Below are positions 22,601-33,410 of a DNA stretch of 64,000 nucleotides, one piece after another. The stretch is from positions 1,550,001 through 1,614,000 of the forward strand of contig JAHLMK010000007.1 of NCBI GenBank assembly GCA_019915135.1, read 5' to 3'. How positions within the stretch are numbered: the stretch's first letter is position 1; each line of letters opens with the position of its first letter. The translations under genes and the position numbers were made by a program. Under the pieces are notes generated by a model. That model was not told where the DNA came from. It did not search any database and saw nothing but the letters and a program-made list of their open reading frames with translations. Source of the DNA: Strobilurus pachycystidiatus. Lineage: Eukaryota; Basidiomycota; Agaricomycetes; Agaricales; Physalacriaceae.

Positions 22601-25600
22601 CGGCAGCAGATGAGGCATCTACAACAGCCTCCTCAGGAACAATTGTCGATGCTGGGGCTTCAGTCTCAACAGTGGGTTCGACGCTTTCCTCCGCCACAGC
22701 CGGATCCGCCTCTGTGGTCTCCTCGACAAGTTGAGCGGCTGCTAGTTCGGGTTCAGCCTCAACTACGGGGGTAACATCCTCCACCACTGCAGGTAGGGCC
22801 TCCTTTGAAACATCGCCAGTAGCTGGCTCGGGGTCAGCCTCGACGACTGGTTCCTCTACGACGGGTGCAGCGTCGGGACTCTCATCGGCAACTGGAGTCT
22901 CAGAATCGGCGTCTGTTGACGCGACTTCGACGGGAGGTTTTTGTTCCGCCACGGCTGGCACGGCTTCAGGGGTCTCCTCAACAATAACCTCAACCTCTGG
23001 CTCTGGGGTAGCAGCTTCCACCACAACGGCAGGCTCGTCTTTAGAGGTTTCCTCGACAAGGGGACTCTCAACGACCGGCTCAGACTCCAGACCGGCTTGA
23101 TTCTCGTTCGACGATGACTGAACAGTCTCTGTAGCTCTAGTCAGTAGATGACATATACCGAAGCAGCAAGGCTGACCTGGTTCAACAGCTGCCTTTACGC
23201 TCACGAATGAAGGCTCTTCTGTGGTCTCGGCAACAGATTCCTCGGTGGGGGCCTCAGGAACGTCCTTCCCTTCTTCTACCGTTGTTTCGACATGTGTAGG
23301 GGCGCTTCTAGGAACATCCTCATTAGTCTCCGAGGCAGTCTGGGGCTCGTCGGACGTGAGTGCAACTTCAGGATCCAAGGCCAACGACTCTGCTGTCTTC
23401 GTCGCATCATGAATCGCCTGCAATACGGTTTCGGAGGAGATGGTGGGTAATCCGACGACTTTGGGTTCATCATCGTGTTCCTCGACGGTCGCAGTAGCTT
23501 CCTCTTTGACGGATTCAGATATTTGTGAACCTGGTTCATCGACGACCGAAGCTTCTTCGACGGGTAGCGCCTTCTCGTCGGCAACTGAGTTCTCTGGCAA
23601 TGCCTCCGTCGACGTGGCTTCGACAGTGGGTTCTTGTTCCGCCACAGCTGACACAACTTCGGGGGTCTCCTCAGCAGCAGGAGAAACCCCAGCCTCTGGC
23701 TCTGGCTCTTGGGTCGCGACGGCAGCAGGAGCGGCTTCTTCCACGACGGCAGGTTCGACTTCAGATGTCTCCTCGACGACGGGAGTCTCAACGACCGGCT
23801 CAGCCTCCAAGCCAGCCTCAACCTCGTTGGACGATGGCTCGCTAGTCTCTGTAGCTTCAATTAGTAGATGGAATACATAGACTTCTTATAGCTGACCTGG
23901 TTCGACGGCTGCCTCTACTGTAGGCTCATCTGTGGTCACAGCGACGGATCCCTCGGCGGCAGCTTCCGCAAGGGGGAATTCATCCTTCTTCTCTTCCTCC
24001 TCAGGCTCTTGGGTCGTGACAACAGCAGGTCCGGCTTCAGAGGTCTCCTCGACGACGGGAGTCTCAACGATCGACTCAGCCTCCAAGCCAGCCTCAACCT
24101 CATTGGACGATGGCTCGCTAGTCTCTGTAGCTTCAATTAGTAGATGAAATACATAGATTTCTTAGAGCTGACCTCGTTCGACAGCTGCCTCTACGCTCTC
24201 GACTATAGGCTCCTCTGTGGTCACAGCGACGGGTTCCTCGGCGGCATCTTCAGCAAGGGGGGATTCATCCTTCTTCTCTTCCTCCTCATGCTCTTGGGTC
24301 GCGACAACAGCAGTTACGGCTTCTTCCACAACGGCAGGTTCGGCTTCAGATGCATCTTCGACGACGGGAGTCTCAACGACCGGCTCAGCCTCCAAACCAA
24401 CTTCAACCTCGTTGGACGATGGCTCGCTAGTCTCTGTAGCTTCAATCAGTAGATGAATTACATAGGTTTCTTAGAGCTAACCTGGTTCGACGGCTGCCTC
24501 TACGCTCTCGATTGAAGGCTCCTCTGTGGTCGCAGCAATGGAGTCCTCAGTGGCAGCTGCAGCAATGGAGATTTCATCCTTCCTCTCTTCTTCCTCAGGC
24601 TCTTGAGTGGCGACGACAGCAGGACTGACTTCTTCCACGACGGCAGGTTCGGCTTCAGACGTCTCCTCGACGACAGGAGTCTCAACGACCGGCTCAGCCT
24701 CCAAATGGGCTTCAACATCGTTAACCTCTGTAGCTTCATTAGTAAATGAAAACACAGATGCATCAAAGCTAACCTGGTTCAACAGCTGCCTCAACGCTTT
24801 CAGTTGCAACAACATCCTCGTTGTTTTCGGAGGCAGCCTGGGGCGCGTTGGACGCGAGAACAACTTTGGGATCCAAGCCCAACGACTCTGCAGTCTTTGT
24901 CGCGTAATCAATCGCCTGCGATACAATTTCGGATGAGATAGTGGGCAAATTGATGGCTTTGGGCTCTTCATCGTGTTCCTCGACGGTTGGAGTAACTTCA
25001 TCTTTGACGGATTCAGATACCTGTGGCCCAGGCTCCTCAACGACCGAAGCTTCTTGAGCGGGGAGCGCCTCGGCAAGAGCTGGTGCATCTCCGGTTTCTT
25101 CTGCGTTCGCCGCGTCGGATGTCTGCTCAGAAGGGGCGACTACGCCAGGCGACGATTCAGCCGTTGGATCAGCCTCAACGATGGACTCCGGAGCGTCAGC
25201 TATCGAGCCTTCAGGAGCAGCAGAGTCTGCTGTGGAAGATGCGACTGGTTCCTGACTCGCCTTGGAAGGTCCGACTTCCTCAACCTCAACAGGAGCAGTT
25301 TCAGCTGCAGTGGGCTCTTCGGCGACGGGAGCGACTGGTGCATCCGAACTTTCTACGGAAGTCGGTGTAGAATCCGGGATCGCCTCCGGTGTCGGCTCTG
25401 GCTCTACAGCAGCAGTAGCAGTAGATGGTTCAGCGAGAGGCGCGTCTGGTGCATCCAGCTTCGCTTCGGCAATCGGTTCAACGACGGCGTCCTCTTGAAT
25501 CAGAGAGGCCTCTACTATGCCAGAAGCCTCTTCTGCAACCGGGGCGGAAGGAGCCGACTTCTCTGTCGTAGCTTCCCCAGCAGAGTCGGCGGCGCTTGTA

Positions 25601-26633
25601 TCCGCCACAGGTTCGGTTTCGCTCTGAACGATGTCAGTAGTGTCCTTATGGTCGAGTACGGGAGTATGAGCGACTGCAGACGACTCAGAGTCGCCGGCAG
25701 TGGAAGGTGCATCCAGAGTCTGTTCCTGAATAACGAGGTCCGGCGAAGACGCGTCCAGGCTCTCGGGGATCACAGAATCGACGGATGGAATATCTTCAGC
25801 TTTGGCATCAACAGCTGGCGCCTCCACACTGGCTACTGGTTCGGCAATCTTGGGCGAAGTGACTTCGTTCAACTCCAGGAGGTCAGCAGGTGCAAGCGAC
25901 ACGTCTGTTTGAGGCTACAAAAAGGGCACCCACGTCAACAGCTATTTAGAAGAAGAAGGAAATGCCCAGTAGACGCACCACTGTCTCCAATTCCTTCATA
26001 TCAGCCGCTTTATTTTCCTGGGAATTCGTCAGAACAGCTGGTGTTGACAACATGGCGCGCTACGCACGTCAATGGTTGATGTCGAGTCCGCGGTGACTGG
26101 TGCTGAGGCCTCTTCTTTGGTCGCCTCAGGCTAAGATGAGTGTATACACGTCAGTAGAGCGGACGAAAGGAAAGAGAGAAGCACGCCGCTGACCTCGGGA
26201 GGGGTGAATAAAGTCTGTGTGGTTTCCCCCGGAATCTGCTCCAGGCTGAAAGCGGCCTGTGTAGAATTGAAAATGAGTAAGAGCAGAAAGACGGAATGAA
26301 TGGACGAGCAACGCACAGACGACACTCCTTGCTCCTCTTCCTCCTTGTTCGCAACAGGTATAATGGGTATGACAGGGACCGACTAGAAAGGTTGGGAGAA
26401 AATTGAGCGAGCAATTCATTGAAAGGCGGAATGGGAACCGAACAAGAGAGGAAACTCACGTCTTCGGCAGCGGCGGGCACTGACGCGTCTTGGGCCTTGT
26501 CCGCTCCTTTCAAAAGGATGTCCTTGTCCAGAGCATGGCTCTCTGCACTCTCCTCCGCAAGACCGGCAACGTCGTTCTTTATCGGGTCCGCGAACCCGTT
26601 TGTGTGGGTATCCTCCACGATAGCAGTGGCCAT
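19643..26633 (-). CDS. Large acidic repetitive protein with PWTPSYSV repeats and a C-terminal CaaX box
   Basis: The ATG at 26633 opens MATAIVEDTHTNGF, and about 20 exons follow, giving roughly 2,000 residues. Nearly all is low-complexity sequence rich in Glu, Ala, Val, Pro, Ser and Thr. From 25.9 to 22.1 kb, exons repeat a unit that begins GLEAEPVVETPVVEE and ends VEAAVEPG. A more ordered helical block (LPTISSEIVSQAIDYATK) occurs in two of these exons. From 21.9 to 19.9 kb, exons carry eight copies of PWTPSYSV (one as PGTPSYSV), each followed by a short Gln/Gly-ending tail. The last exon ends KKGRWCVVM. A CaaX motif ending in Met is a known farnesylation signal, and the basic residues before it suit membrane binding. 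I infer a disordered, lipid-anchored scaffold on a cytoplasmic membrane face; repeated SP/TP sites suggest phosphorylation. I do not recognise a named family. Confidence 0.75.
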
Positions 26634-27223
26634 AGTGGACCGTTTGAGTCTCCGTATGGAATAGCGAGCAAGATAGATAAGCAAGATATAGTAAGGCTAG
26701 GCCTTGGAGCAATAAAGATAAGAAGGGATGCGCAAAGGTGGCAAAACACCCTTCGACGCTGGGAGGGACTATCAGGAAGCCAAAGCGGACGGACCCGTCT
26801 GCTCAAAAAAGGCAGGGCCACGAGGCATGCCATCACCACGTGCTCGTGGGTATGGCAGTTCTTGTTATCTGGACCACTCGCGCTTTACCTGTTGATCCTA
26901 GCACCTCTTTGGAGTATGGTAAACCGTCTTTGCCACGTCGTATGCCTGTGCTAATGCTCTTAGAGTTCAGTCTCGCGCGACTGCCACGCGGAGAAGCTTT
27001 GTCACGTGCTCGTGTTCTCAAAGCGCTTATCTGAACTTTTCTGAAGTCAATTATCGAAATTTTGTCTCTTTCTGGCTGAAACTGCTCTTCACCGAGCTTC
27101 GGATAAAACTCGTCTTCGCACAGTATTTTTCATCATCCACCCAGCATGTGAGTATCTCTAGCGCCTCGGAAGCCACCGTTAGTAGACTAAATCGCAAATG
27201 GGTCGAGTACATTTAGTGGCTTC
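26634..27223. other. Promoter-side intergenic region of the CaaX gene, up to the hAT-like insertion
   Basis: No coding sequence is supported. An ATG near 27145 directly followed by tgagtatc could be a tiny first exon of a plus-strand gene that the downstream element may have interrupted, but no continuation was found. Confidence 0.3.
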
Positions 27224-28460
27224 TTTACGTCTAGGGCTTGGTTTAGAATAGGGTGTTTGTAAACCGGTTTATCAACAGACCCTTTATAAACGTTAGAGGG
27301 CGGCGGCAACAGAGAGATCCAGCCCCACCCCCGGAACTGATCGAGCTCAGCCCCACCCCGGACTCTCATTTCGTTGTATCTCAACCGACTAAGTTGTTGT
27401 ACAGTCCGTTTCTTCCGTAAATAACTGTACGGTAATTTTGCCGGATACTGTAGACCAATACACAGTACACCGTTAATATCTGCAATTGCGCTGTACATCA
27501 TATCCGTCAAAATGATATGGACCAATTTTGGTATCCAAGCCGCCTTGAGGTGTCCTATCAAATAGTGGGTGGGCCATGGACACATTCTTGGTTTGTGTAG
27601 CCTACCTGTCTAGACTGTTATCTGTTATCCCAACGCCAGTTGCACACTGGCACTCTTTCTGAAGACTGGATAACTCCCGATAGAATAGTCTCGAAGCATT
27701 TGCCCTAAATGTGTTCTACTTCAACAATCTGGTACGCAACTGTGGCGTACTTACTCCGGGGTATTGAATATAAATATCTTTGTCCAGTGAACCTGTAAGT
27801 GAGCCAAGTAGGCTCATTTGTACAGTGAATTGATGACCAATTATGAGGCAAAAGCACAATACAACGAGAAATGAATATGGAAGCATACTCGCATTTTGTG
27901 GATTGGCCACGACGAAACAAGTGTATATGCCAGAATGTCTAGGCAGGTTGTATGCGGAATTGGTCTCAAATGTCCGACAAAAGGGCACTACAACTCAATG
28001 TCCTGAAAAGAGTTATACAATAGGTTCGCCTCGGGTTTTCCGACGAAATCACATCCCGGGGTGGGGGTGGATTTGGGGCCGGGCCCGGGCTGGGCTCGAT
28101 CTCTTTGTTACCGGCACCTTGAAACGTTAGAAACAGGTTGGCGGCAGGACCCCATGTTTTCATTGTTTATATTACATAACCATATTAGGCACTCTATGAC
28201 ATGATCACATGCATAAGAGAGGCAATGGGCCACACATGAGTGTAGAAACTGTTTATTCATGCTAAAATATAAGCCAAGATGTAGGTAGAAGGTGTTGAAA
28301 GCATCAGGAGCGTGGCGGACCAAAAATTTGGACAGTACATGCCGAGATTCCGGTAGACCGGCCGAGAAACCCGAGGGTTTATAAACCCTAAATCTGGCCG
28401 GAAAAGTTGCAAACCGTTTATAATCCTCAAAATATTTGTAAACCAAGCCCTATTTACGTC
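27224..28460. mobile_element. Complete non-autonomous hAT-like DNA transposon
   Basis: The element spans 27232-28452 (1,221 bp). It starts TAGGGCTTGGTTTA and ends with the exact inverse, TAAACCAAGCCCTA (14-bp perfect terminal inverted repeats). TTTACGTC occurs at 27224-27231 and again at 28453-28460, an exact 8-bp target duplication. Ends beginning TAGGG and an 8-bp duplication are the accepted signature of the hAT superfamily. Beyond the perfect tips the ends stay loosely inverted for over 100 bp, with shared blocks such as aaccgtttat, caacagagagatc and a C-rich tract. The interior shows no transposase with the hAT dimerisation motif, so it is non-autonomous. An intact target duplication implies it has not been eroded much. 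Confidence 0.88.
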
Positions 28461-29276
28461 GCAATATTCAAATCTTCACTGCTCCTCGCGGTCATTGACA
28501 ATACTATGAATCTAGATATTACGCCAGTTGAGTTACTAGCTGATGTATGACAACACTCCCCACACAGCGTGTCGAAAGCTTTGAATTCCAGCCCTTACGT
28601 TTCCCGGGCCTCCACAAACCTACATAACAGCCCCCAGTGCCAAGGTAGAGACACCCTGTGTATACCGGTCATCTTCAAATCTTGTACATCGGCTCTAGAA
28701 GGACCGGGATCTTCGCTCCAGATCACTCCCGCTTTGGCCTGTACCTTCACTTGACATCGCCTGTCGCGCTACGATGGTTGCACTACAGCGTCTCGCTTCC
28801 GGACTCCGTTCGGCCTCGGTGACGAAAAAGATCTCTCAAGGCAATAAGCGAAGCGAAGACCACTTTGAGACGCGTTAAGAACTCTAGGCGGCCAGACGTC
28901 ACGATGTGCCTAAATGCATCCTGCTTCTTTGTATGTATTCAGTCCATTGACCGCGCCAGCTCCGCATCAGACAATCTCTCCTCGAGCCGAAGCTTGAGTC
29001 GGAATATATGTCCACTGGCAACTTCCAAGAATTCACGAGACACTGCAACTGAACCATTTCCTTGTGCCGAACATGAGCTTGAATCTCTATCCCCGTATCA
29101 GTACTGGTAGCTTTCCGAAGTCTCAACATAGTCGATAGGCTAGCATGAAGGACGACTGGCGGTTAAAAGGGGCGCCGAACTCCTTTCTGGTGCCATGTAT
29201 GTAGAGGAGAGGAAATTGCAGAAATCTAGTAGAAGGAATGTCCGTGATGTCCATTGGCTATGATACCGATGCCCGA
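28461..29276. other. Intergenic with coding-like scraps
   Basis: On the plus strand 28774-28878 reads MVALQRLASGLRSASVTKK, which resembles a mitochondrial leader but ends in a stop. On the minus strand around 28945-29045 one frame reads REFLEVASGHIFRLK and LRLEERLSDAELARSMD, which looks genuinely protein-like. Neither can be extended into a gene, so both may be relics. Confidence 0.3.
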
Positions 29277-30142
29277 TCAGAGCAAAGCCGCGACGACAGT
29301 GCCAATGAGACCAGCGAAGCCGAAGTGTAGGGTGTTGGATTGGGCGGCGGCATTGGAGCTCGAGCTGGGGCTGGACGAGGAGGCCGAGCTCGACCCGGTG
29401 GTTGTGGTGGTGCTTTCCGACCCACTGTGAATATGGGAGATCAGCGTCGTCGTACGCTTGAGGAGATATGTGTGTTTTCTCACGAGGCGGTGGTATCTGT
29501 AGTAGCGGTGGAACCGTAAGAGATAGCAGAGCTTGAAGTCAAGCAACTATCAAGATCTGTCGGTATTGTGAATGGGAGACAAGACCGATTACGCACTTGG
29601 AGTCGGATCCTGCCTGGACAGTCACAGCATCAGAGTAGGCGATTGCGCCAGTGCTGTCCTTGGCACGGAGGGTGCTGCGAATGCGAAAAGTCTCAGTGTC
29701 CGAAAATTGTGACGGGCACCAAGACTGACATGGAAGTCCCGGATGCGATGTCGACAGTCCATGTCAACGAAGTAGCAGAGGTGGAGTCGAAGGAGTCTAA
29801 CTTTGCATGGCGTCGTGAGTCAGAGCGAGGGGACCTATCAGTCGAGGCAAGAACTCACAGCAGTACCGTCGGCATCACCGCCAGGGAGGACAGCGATGTA
29901 ATATGGAGCAGTTCCATTGCTCCACTCTAACAGCTCAGGCTCTAGATGGATATTTTATTCAACGAGAAGCTGCAGTCCATCACTGGTATAGTACAAACCA
30001 CATTCGGTGACACCTGAACTAAAGAGGTATCAGGGAGGCTTTGACAACAGGAATCTGTTATGATAGCAACGCACGGAGTGTTAATAGTAAGGGCGAAGAG
30101 TCCGGGGAGAGCGGCGGCGACCGCAATGAAGAAGTTCAGCAT
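29277..30142 (-). CDS. GPI-anchored Ser/Thr-rich Kre9/Knh1-type cell wall protein
   Basis: The start at 30142 gives a signal peptide (MLNFFIAVAAALPGLFA), then LTINTP and, across introns, SGVTECEPELLEWSNG, APYYIAVLPGG, SLTWTVDIASGTSI and VQAGSDSKC. This is the standard layout of the fungal Kre9/Knh1-like extracellular domain (PF10342). The second half is a Ser/Thr tract (TTTTTGSSSASSSS). It ends in the hydrophobic tail FGFAGLIGTVVAALL, fitting GPI attachment. Exon borders are short and follow gtgcgt and gtgagt donors. Function is probably structural at the cell wall or plasma membrane surface; no enzymatic residues are expected. Total length is about 200 residues, normal for basidiomycete members. 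Confidence 0.8.
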
Positions 30143-31050
30143 GATGTAGTATCTTTTAGAGAGGAAAATGAGCGGTTTATGCGCAGGAAGAGTTGGATGA
30201 TAATACGGGAGAAGAGAAAGGCCGGGTACAGTATGGCTTGCTTTATGTATACTGGAGCCACAACCCGCGCAGCAGAGAGAGTTCCGATCCCGATAGGGCG
30301 CAACGTTCAACGCGCAGCAAGCAGCAAAATAGACGGCAGGCCATAGTAAGCAGAAGGCTTGGGAGATGAAAAGCACCTGAGTATGTCCCTGAACAATTTA
30401 ACGAGTCAGATTTTTTGGTGTACTTAGTCGTAACGAGCGGTTGAACAGATTCTGTTGAAGTTGTACCAGTCACGGTGCGCCTCCTCAGGTATTCATAGCC
30501 TCCCTAAAAGGCTAGAACTCCAAGGCGCCATGGATCAGCCAGAGTAAATGTTTCCCCGCAGCAGACATCGACTCCGGGAGCCGATACAAAGGATAAGACA
30601 CACTCGTCCATAGCAACCCGAGTACACGTTCAAGAGCTTGAGTCCTTACTACTCAAGTTACAGGTCAAGAAACTTCAAAATTACGTCTAGCACCAAGGTC
30701 AAATCAAGTCGTTCCAGGCGGCGACGGCAAGGGCTTACATATAGTGAGAGAAAATACACAGCGCAGCGACGTGGCTAAGTCGAGCGACAGAGGCCTTCAA
30801 TTGAGGCATGCGCAGCGTGCGCTCTTCTTGGAGTCGCCGTTGTTAGATACAGTACTGAGTGTTTTACTGCTTCTGAGGCCCTCCTGTCGGCAGGAGACAG
30901 TTTTGAGATCATATGAAGATGGTATCAGTCAGAGTGCCACTGGCCCAATGCCACTGCCAGAGTTGTGCCAGATCTAGAGCGCTCGAAGTGATCTAATCTT
31001 ATCTCAAAAGTTTGCTCCCGACCTTCATCTCGTTGGACTTGTACGCAACA
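30143..31050. other. Divergent intergenic region, nothing identified
   Basis: This stretch separates the GPI protein gene from PRMT5. No gene, repeat or RNA is supported. Confidence 0.35.
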
Positions 31051-33239
31051 ATGTCAATCTCGCTGCTGCCGGCATCCCATACCACCTCTCTATCTACAGA
31101 CTCAGTTTACGACTCGCTTTGCCTGCAAGTTACCACAGAAAAATGGAAGATGCGATGGCGGTCGATGTGCATCGGCTTTGGATCGCCAAGGACGGGCCTG
31201 ACAGAAATGGATGCGGCGGCTGAACAGTGGAGGGCGTCCCCGGTCTACGACGCAGGCGAGCTGAACAACATGGACAACGTGGCCGAGACCACCGGCATCC
31301 TTGTGTCGCCTTGGATAGAGCTCGACGCCCCCGACGCACTGATCAGACACGACATGGGCATGGCTCTCCGCCAGGAACTGGCCTTTGTGTCCTACCTCTC
31401 CCTCCACTCCGCTATCCTCCCCGCGCCACAGCCTGCAAACCGAGCACATGCACCTGCCTATGCACGCGCATTATACTCCGCGCTTTCATCCTCTGCGTCT
31501 CTCCACCTGGCCGTCCGCATGCCCATATATCACCCCGGGAACGACTTCCATCAGCCGTGGCAGACGTGGGACCTGATACGGTCCATGTGCGAATATCATC
31601 CACGCCTGTCAGTTGCGCTCGATCTCTCCTCACCACTCCCTCCGTCCCTTCCCTCGAGTATACAGGCATGGTACGCCGAACCCATCTCCCACGTGTTCCT
31701 CCCCGCGTCGTCCTTCATCTCCAACGCCAAAGGCTACCCTGTTCTGCCGAAATCCACACAAAGCCTTGTACGGACCTTGATCGCCCATCAGCCTCAACTT
31801 ATGTTTGTGCTCTCCGGTACGGAAGCCAACCTTCACACAAAGGGAGGCCCGGAAGCATACCCGCAATACATCCATCACCTTCAGCGGACAACCACAGCCA
31901 AGGAGGGGAGTATGGAACATTGGGCTCGCGGCTATGGCGATTTCTTGCAGGCACCATTACAGCCTCTCATGGATAACCTCCAGAACGCGACCTATGAAAC
32001 GTTCGAGCAGGATCCCGTCAAATACGCGCACTATGAAGAGGCGATCTACCGCGCTCTCATGGACAGAAAGGAGCAGCAACGCGTAGTCATCTGTGTCGCT
32101 GGAGCCGGTCGAGGACCCCTTGTGAAAAGGGCTTTGACCGCCCTTGCTCGATCCAAGACTCTGAACGCCAAAATCTACGTTGTCGAGAAGAATGCAAACG
32201 CCTGGATAGGTCTCCAGCGCACATTTGCTCAGGAGGACCGAGTGGGGTTGATATTCGGTGACATGCGAACTGTGCAAGTCCCAGAGCCCGTCGATATGGT
32301 CGTCAGCGAGCTCTTGGGAAGCTTTGGTGACAATGAGTTGAGTCCGGAATGTTTGGACGGTATAGAGACATGCCTCAAGCGTATGTTGTATCATACATTG
32401 TTCCTCCCTGCCTCACAATATACACAGCTGACGGTATCAGCATTCCCTCATCATACACGGCTCACCTGACACCTCTGTCCAGCTCTAAGCTCTGGCAAGA
32501 AGCCCGATCAAAAGGCGGCAGAGGCGAGGAGCCGTACGTCGTCATGTTCCAATCAGTCAGGCGGCTGAGTGGTGACGTGCGGGAATGCTGGGAGTTTGCG
32601 CACCCTCGGGCGAGTACCTTAGGCTGCGACAACGGACACAACGTTCGGAGTGCTGAGATGGTGTTCGCGATCCCTGAAGCCGGTGTCCTACAGTAAGTCT
32701 GTTGCCCTCATCGAAGGAAACATGTTAATGAGATGTGACTAGTGGCTTTGCGGGATACTTCGAGGCTGTCCTCTACGACACTGTCGGTCTAAGCATTCAC
32801 CCCGATCGAAAAGATAAAATCAGCAAGGATATGCTGAGCTGGTTTCCTATCTACTTTCCCGTGCGGGTAATGGTTGTCTCATTAATCTACTAGCCCGTCC
32901 GCTGATATCTCCTAGGAACCTTTATACCTTCCAGCCGGGTCCGAACTACATGTTTCCATGTGGCGTCTGACAGACGGGAAAAAAGTTTGGTATGAGTGGT
33001 CGGGAGAAGCTTTTTTGGATGTCGGCAACACTCTCAAAACCTACTCGCCACACACTTCTAGCCTCCTCGTGCCAGCGTCTCCTATAGCATTTGCGCCCTC
33101 GTCGCCATTGGCTGATGCAGTAGAACCGAAGGGACTGATGGAAGGTGGTAGCCATTCACGGCCGGTTGGTGGAAAGCTCAAAATTGGCCACACGGGACTA
33201 CATAATCCGGGTGGACGATGTAGCTGGATAGGACTGTAA
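31051..33239 (+). CDS. Type II protein arginine methyltransferase PRMT5 (Skb1/Hsl7 family)
   Basis: The first exon is long (31051-32380), followed by three short introns. The start MSISLLPASH is preferred over an in-frame ATG at 31012, because family members begin close to this point. An N-terminal TIM-barrel-like region (ILVSPWIELDAPD) precedes the catalytic part. The SAM loop is VCVAGAGRGPLV-like around residue 345. The double-glutamate loop is SELLGSFGDNELSPE around residue 420, and the C-terminus ends HNPGGRCSWIGL, all diagnostic. The enzyme makes symmetric dimethylarginine on Sm proteins and histones; yeast relatives also act at the septum and in mitotic control. All catalytic residues are intact. 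It lies convergent with the MFS transporter, whose stop is about 170 bp away. Confidence 0.93.
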
Positions 33240-33410
33240 ACTGGAGTGCTGTTGTTGACTTTGCCGTCGGAAATGACTGACGACTTTCGCGCATATGTTA
33301 CTGTATATGATACACGTCTAACAACATGGTGGTACTCGTGTGTGTAATATATGGATACAGGCCTGTAGGTGCCTCTAGCATGTCCGGTTTGTCGTGTCAA
33401 GTCCTCGAGT

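Noticed and set aside
22153..22734. Ser/Thr/Ala-rich plus-strand frame (also 23440-23880 and 25262-25498)
   Set aside because: Antisense shadow of the Glu/Ala/Val repeats of the CaaX gene; low complexity mirrors across strands.
19643..26633. CRISPR-like or satellite array in the repetitive region
   Set aside because: The repeats are coding, vary in length and keep reading frame across introns; there are no regular spacers and the host is eukaryotic.
26738..27034. 98-codon plus-strand frame upstream of the CaaX gene
   Set aside because: No motif, and it lies in the promoter side of the minus-strand gene.
27187..27585. 132-codon minus-strand frame overlapping the hAT element's left end
   Set aside because: It includes the terminal inverted repeat and has no transposase motif.
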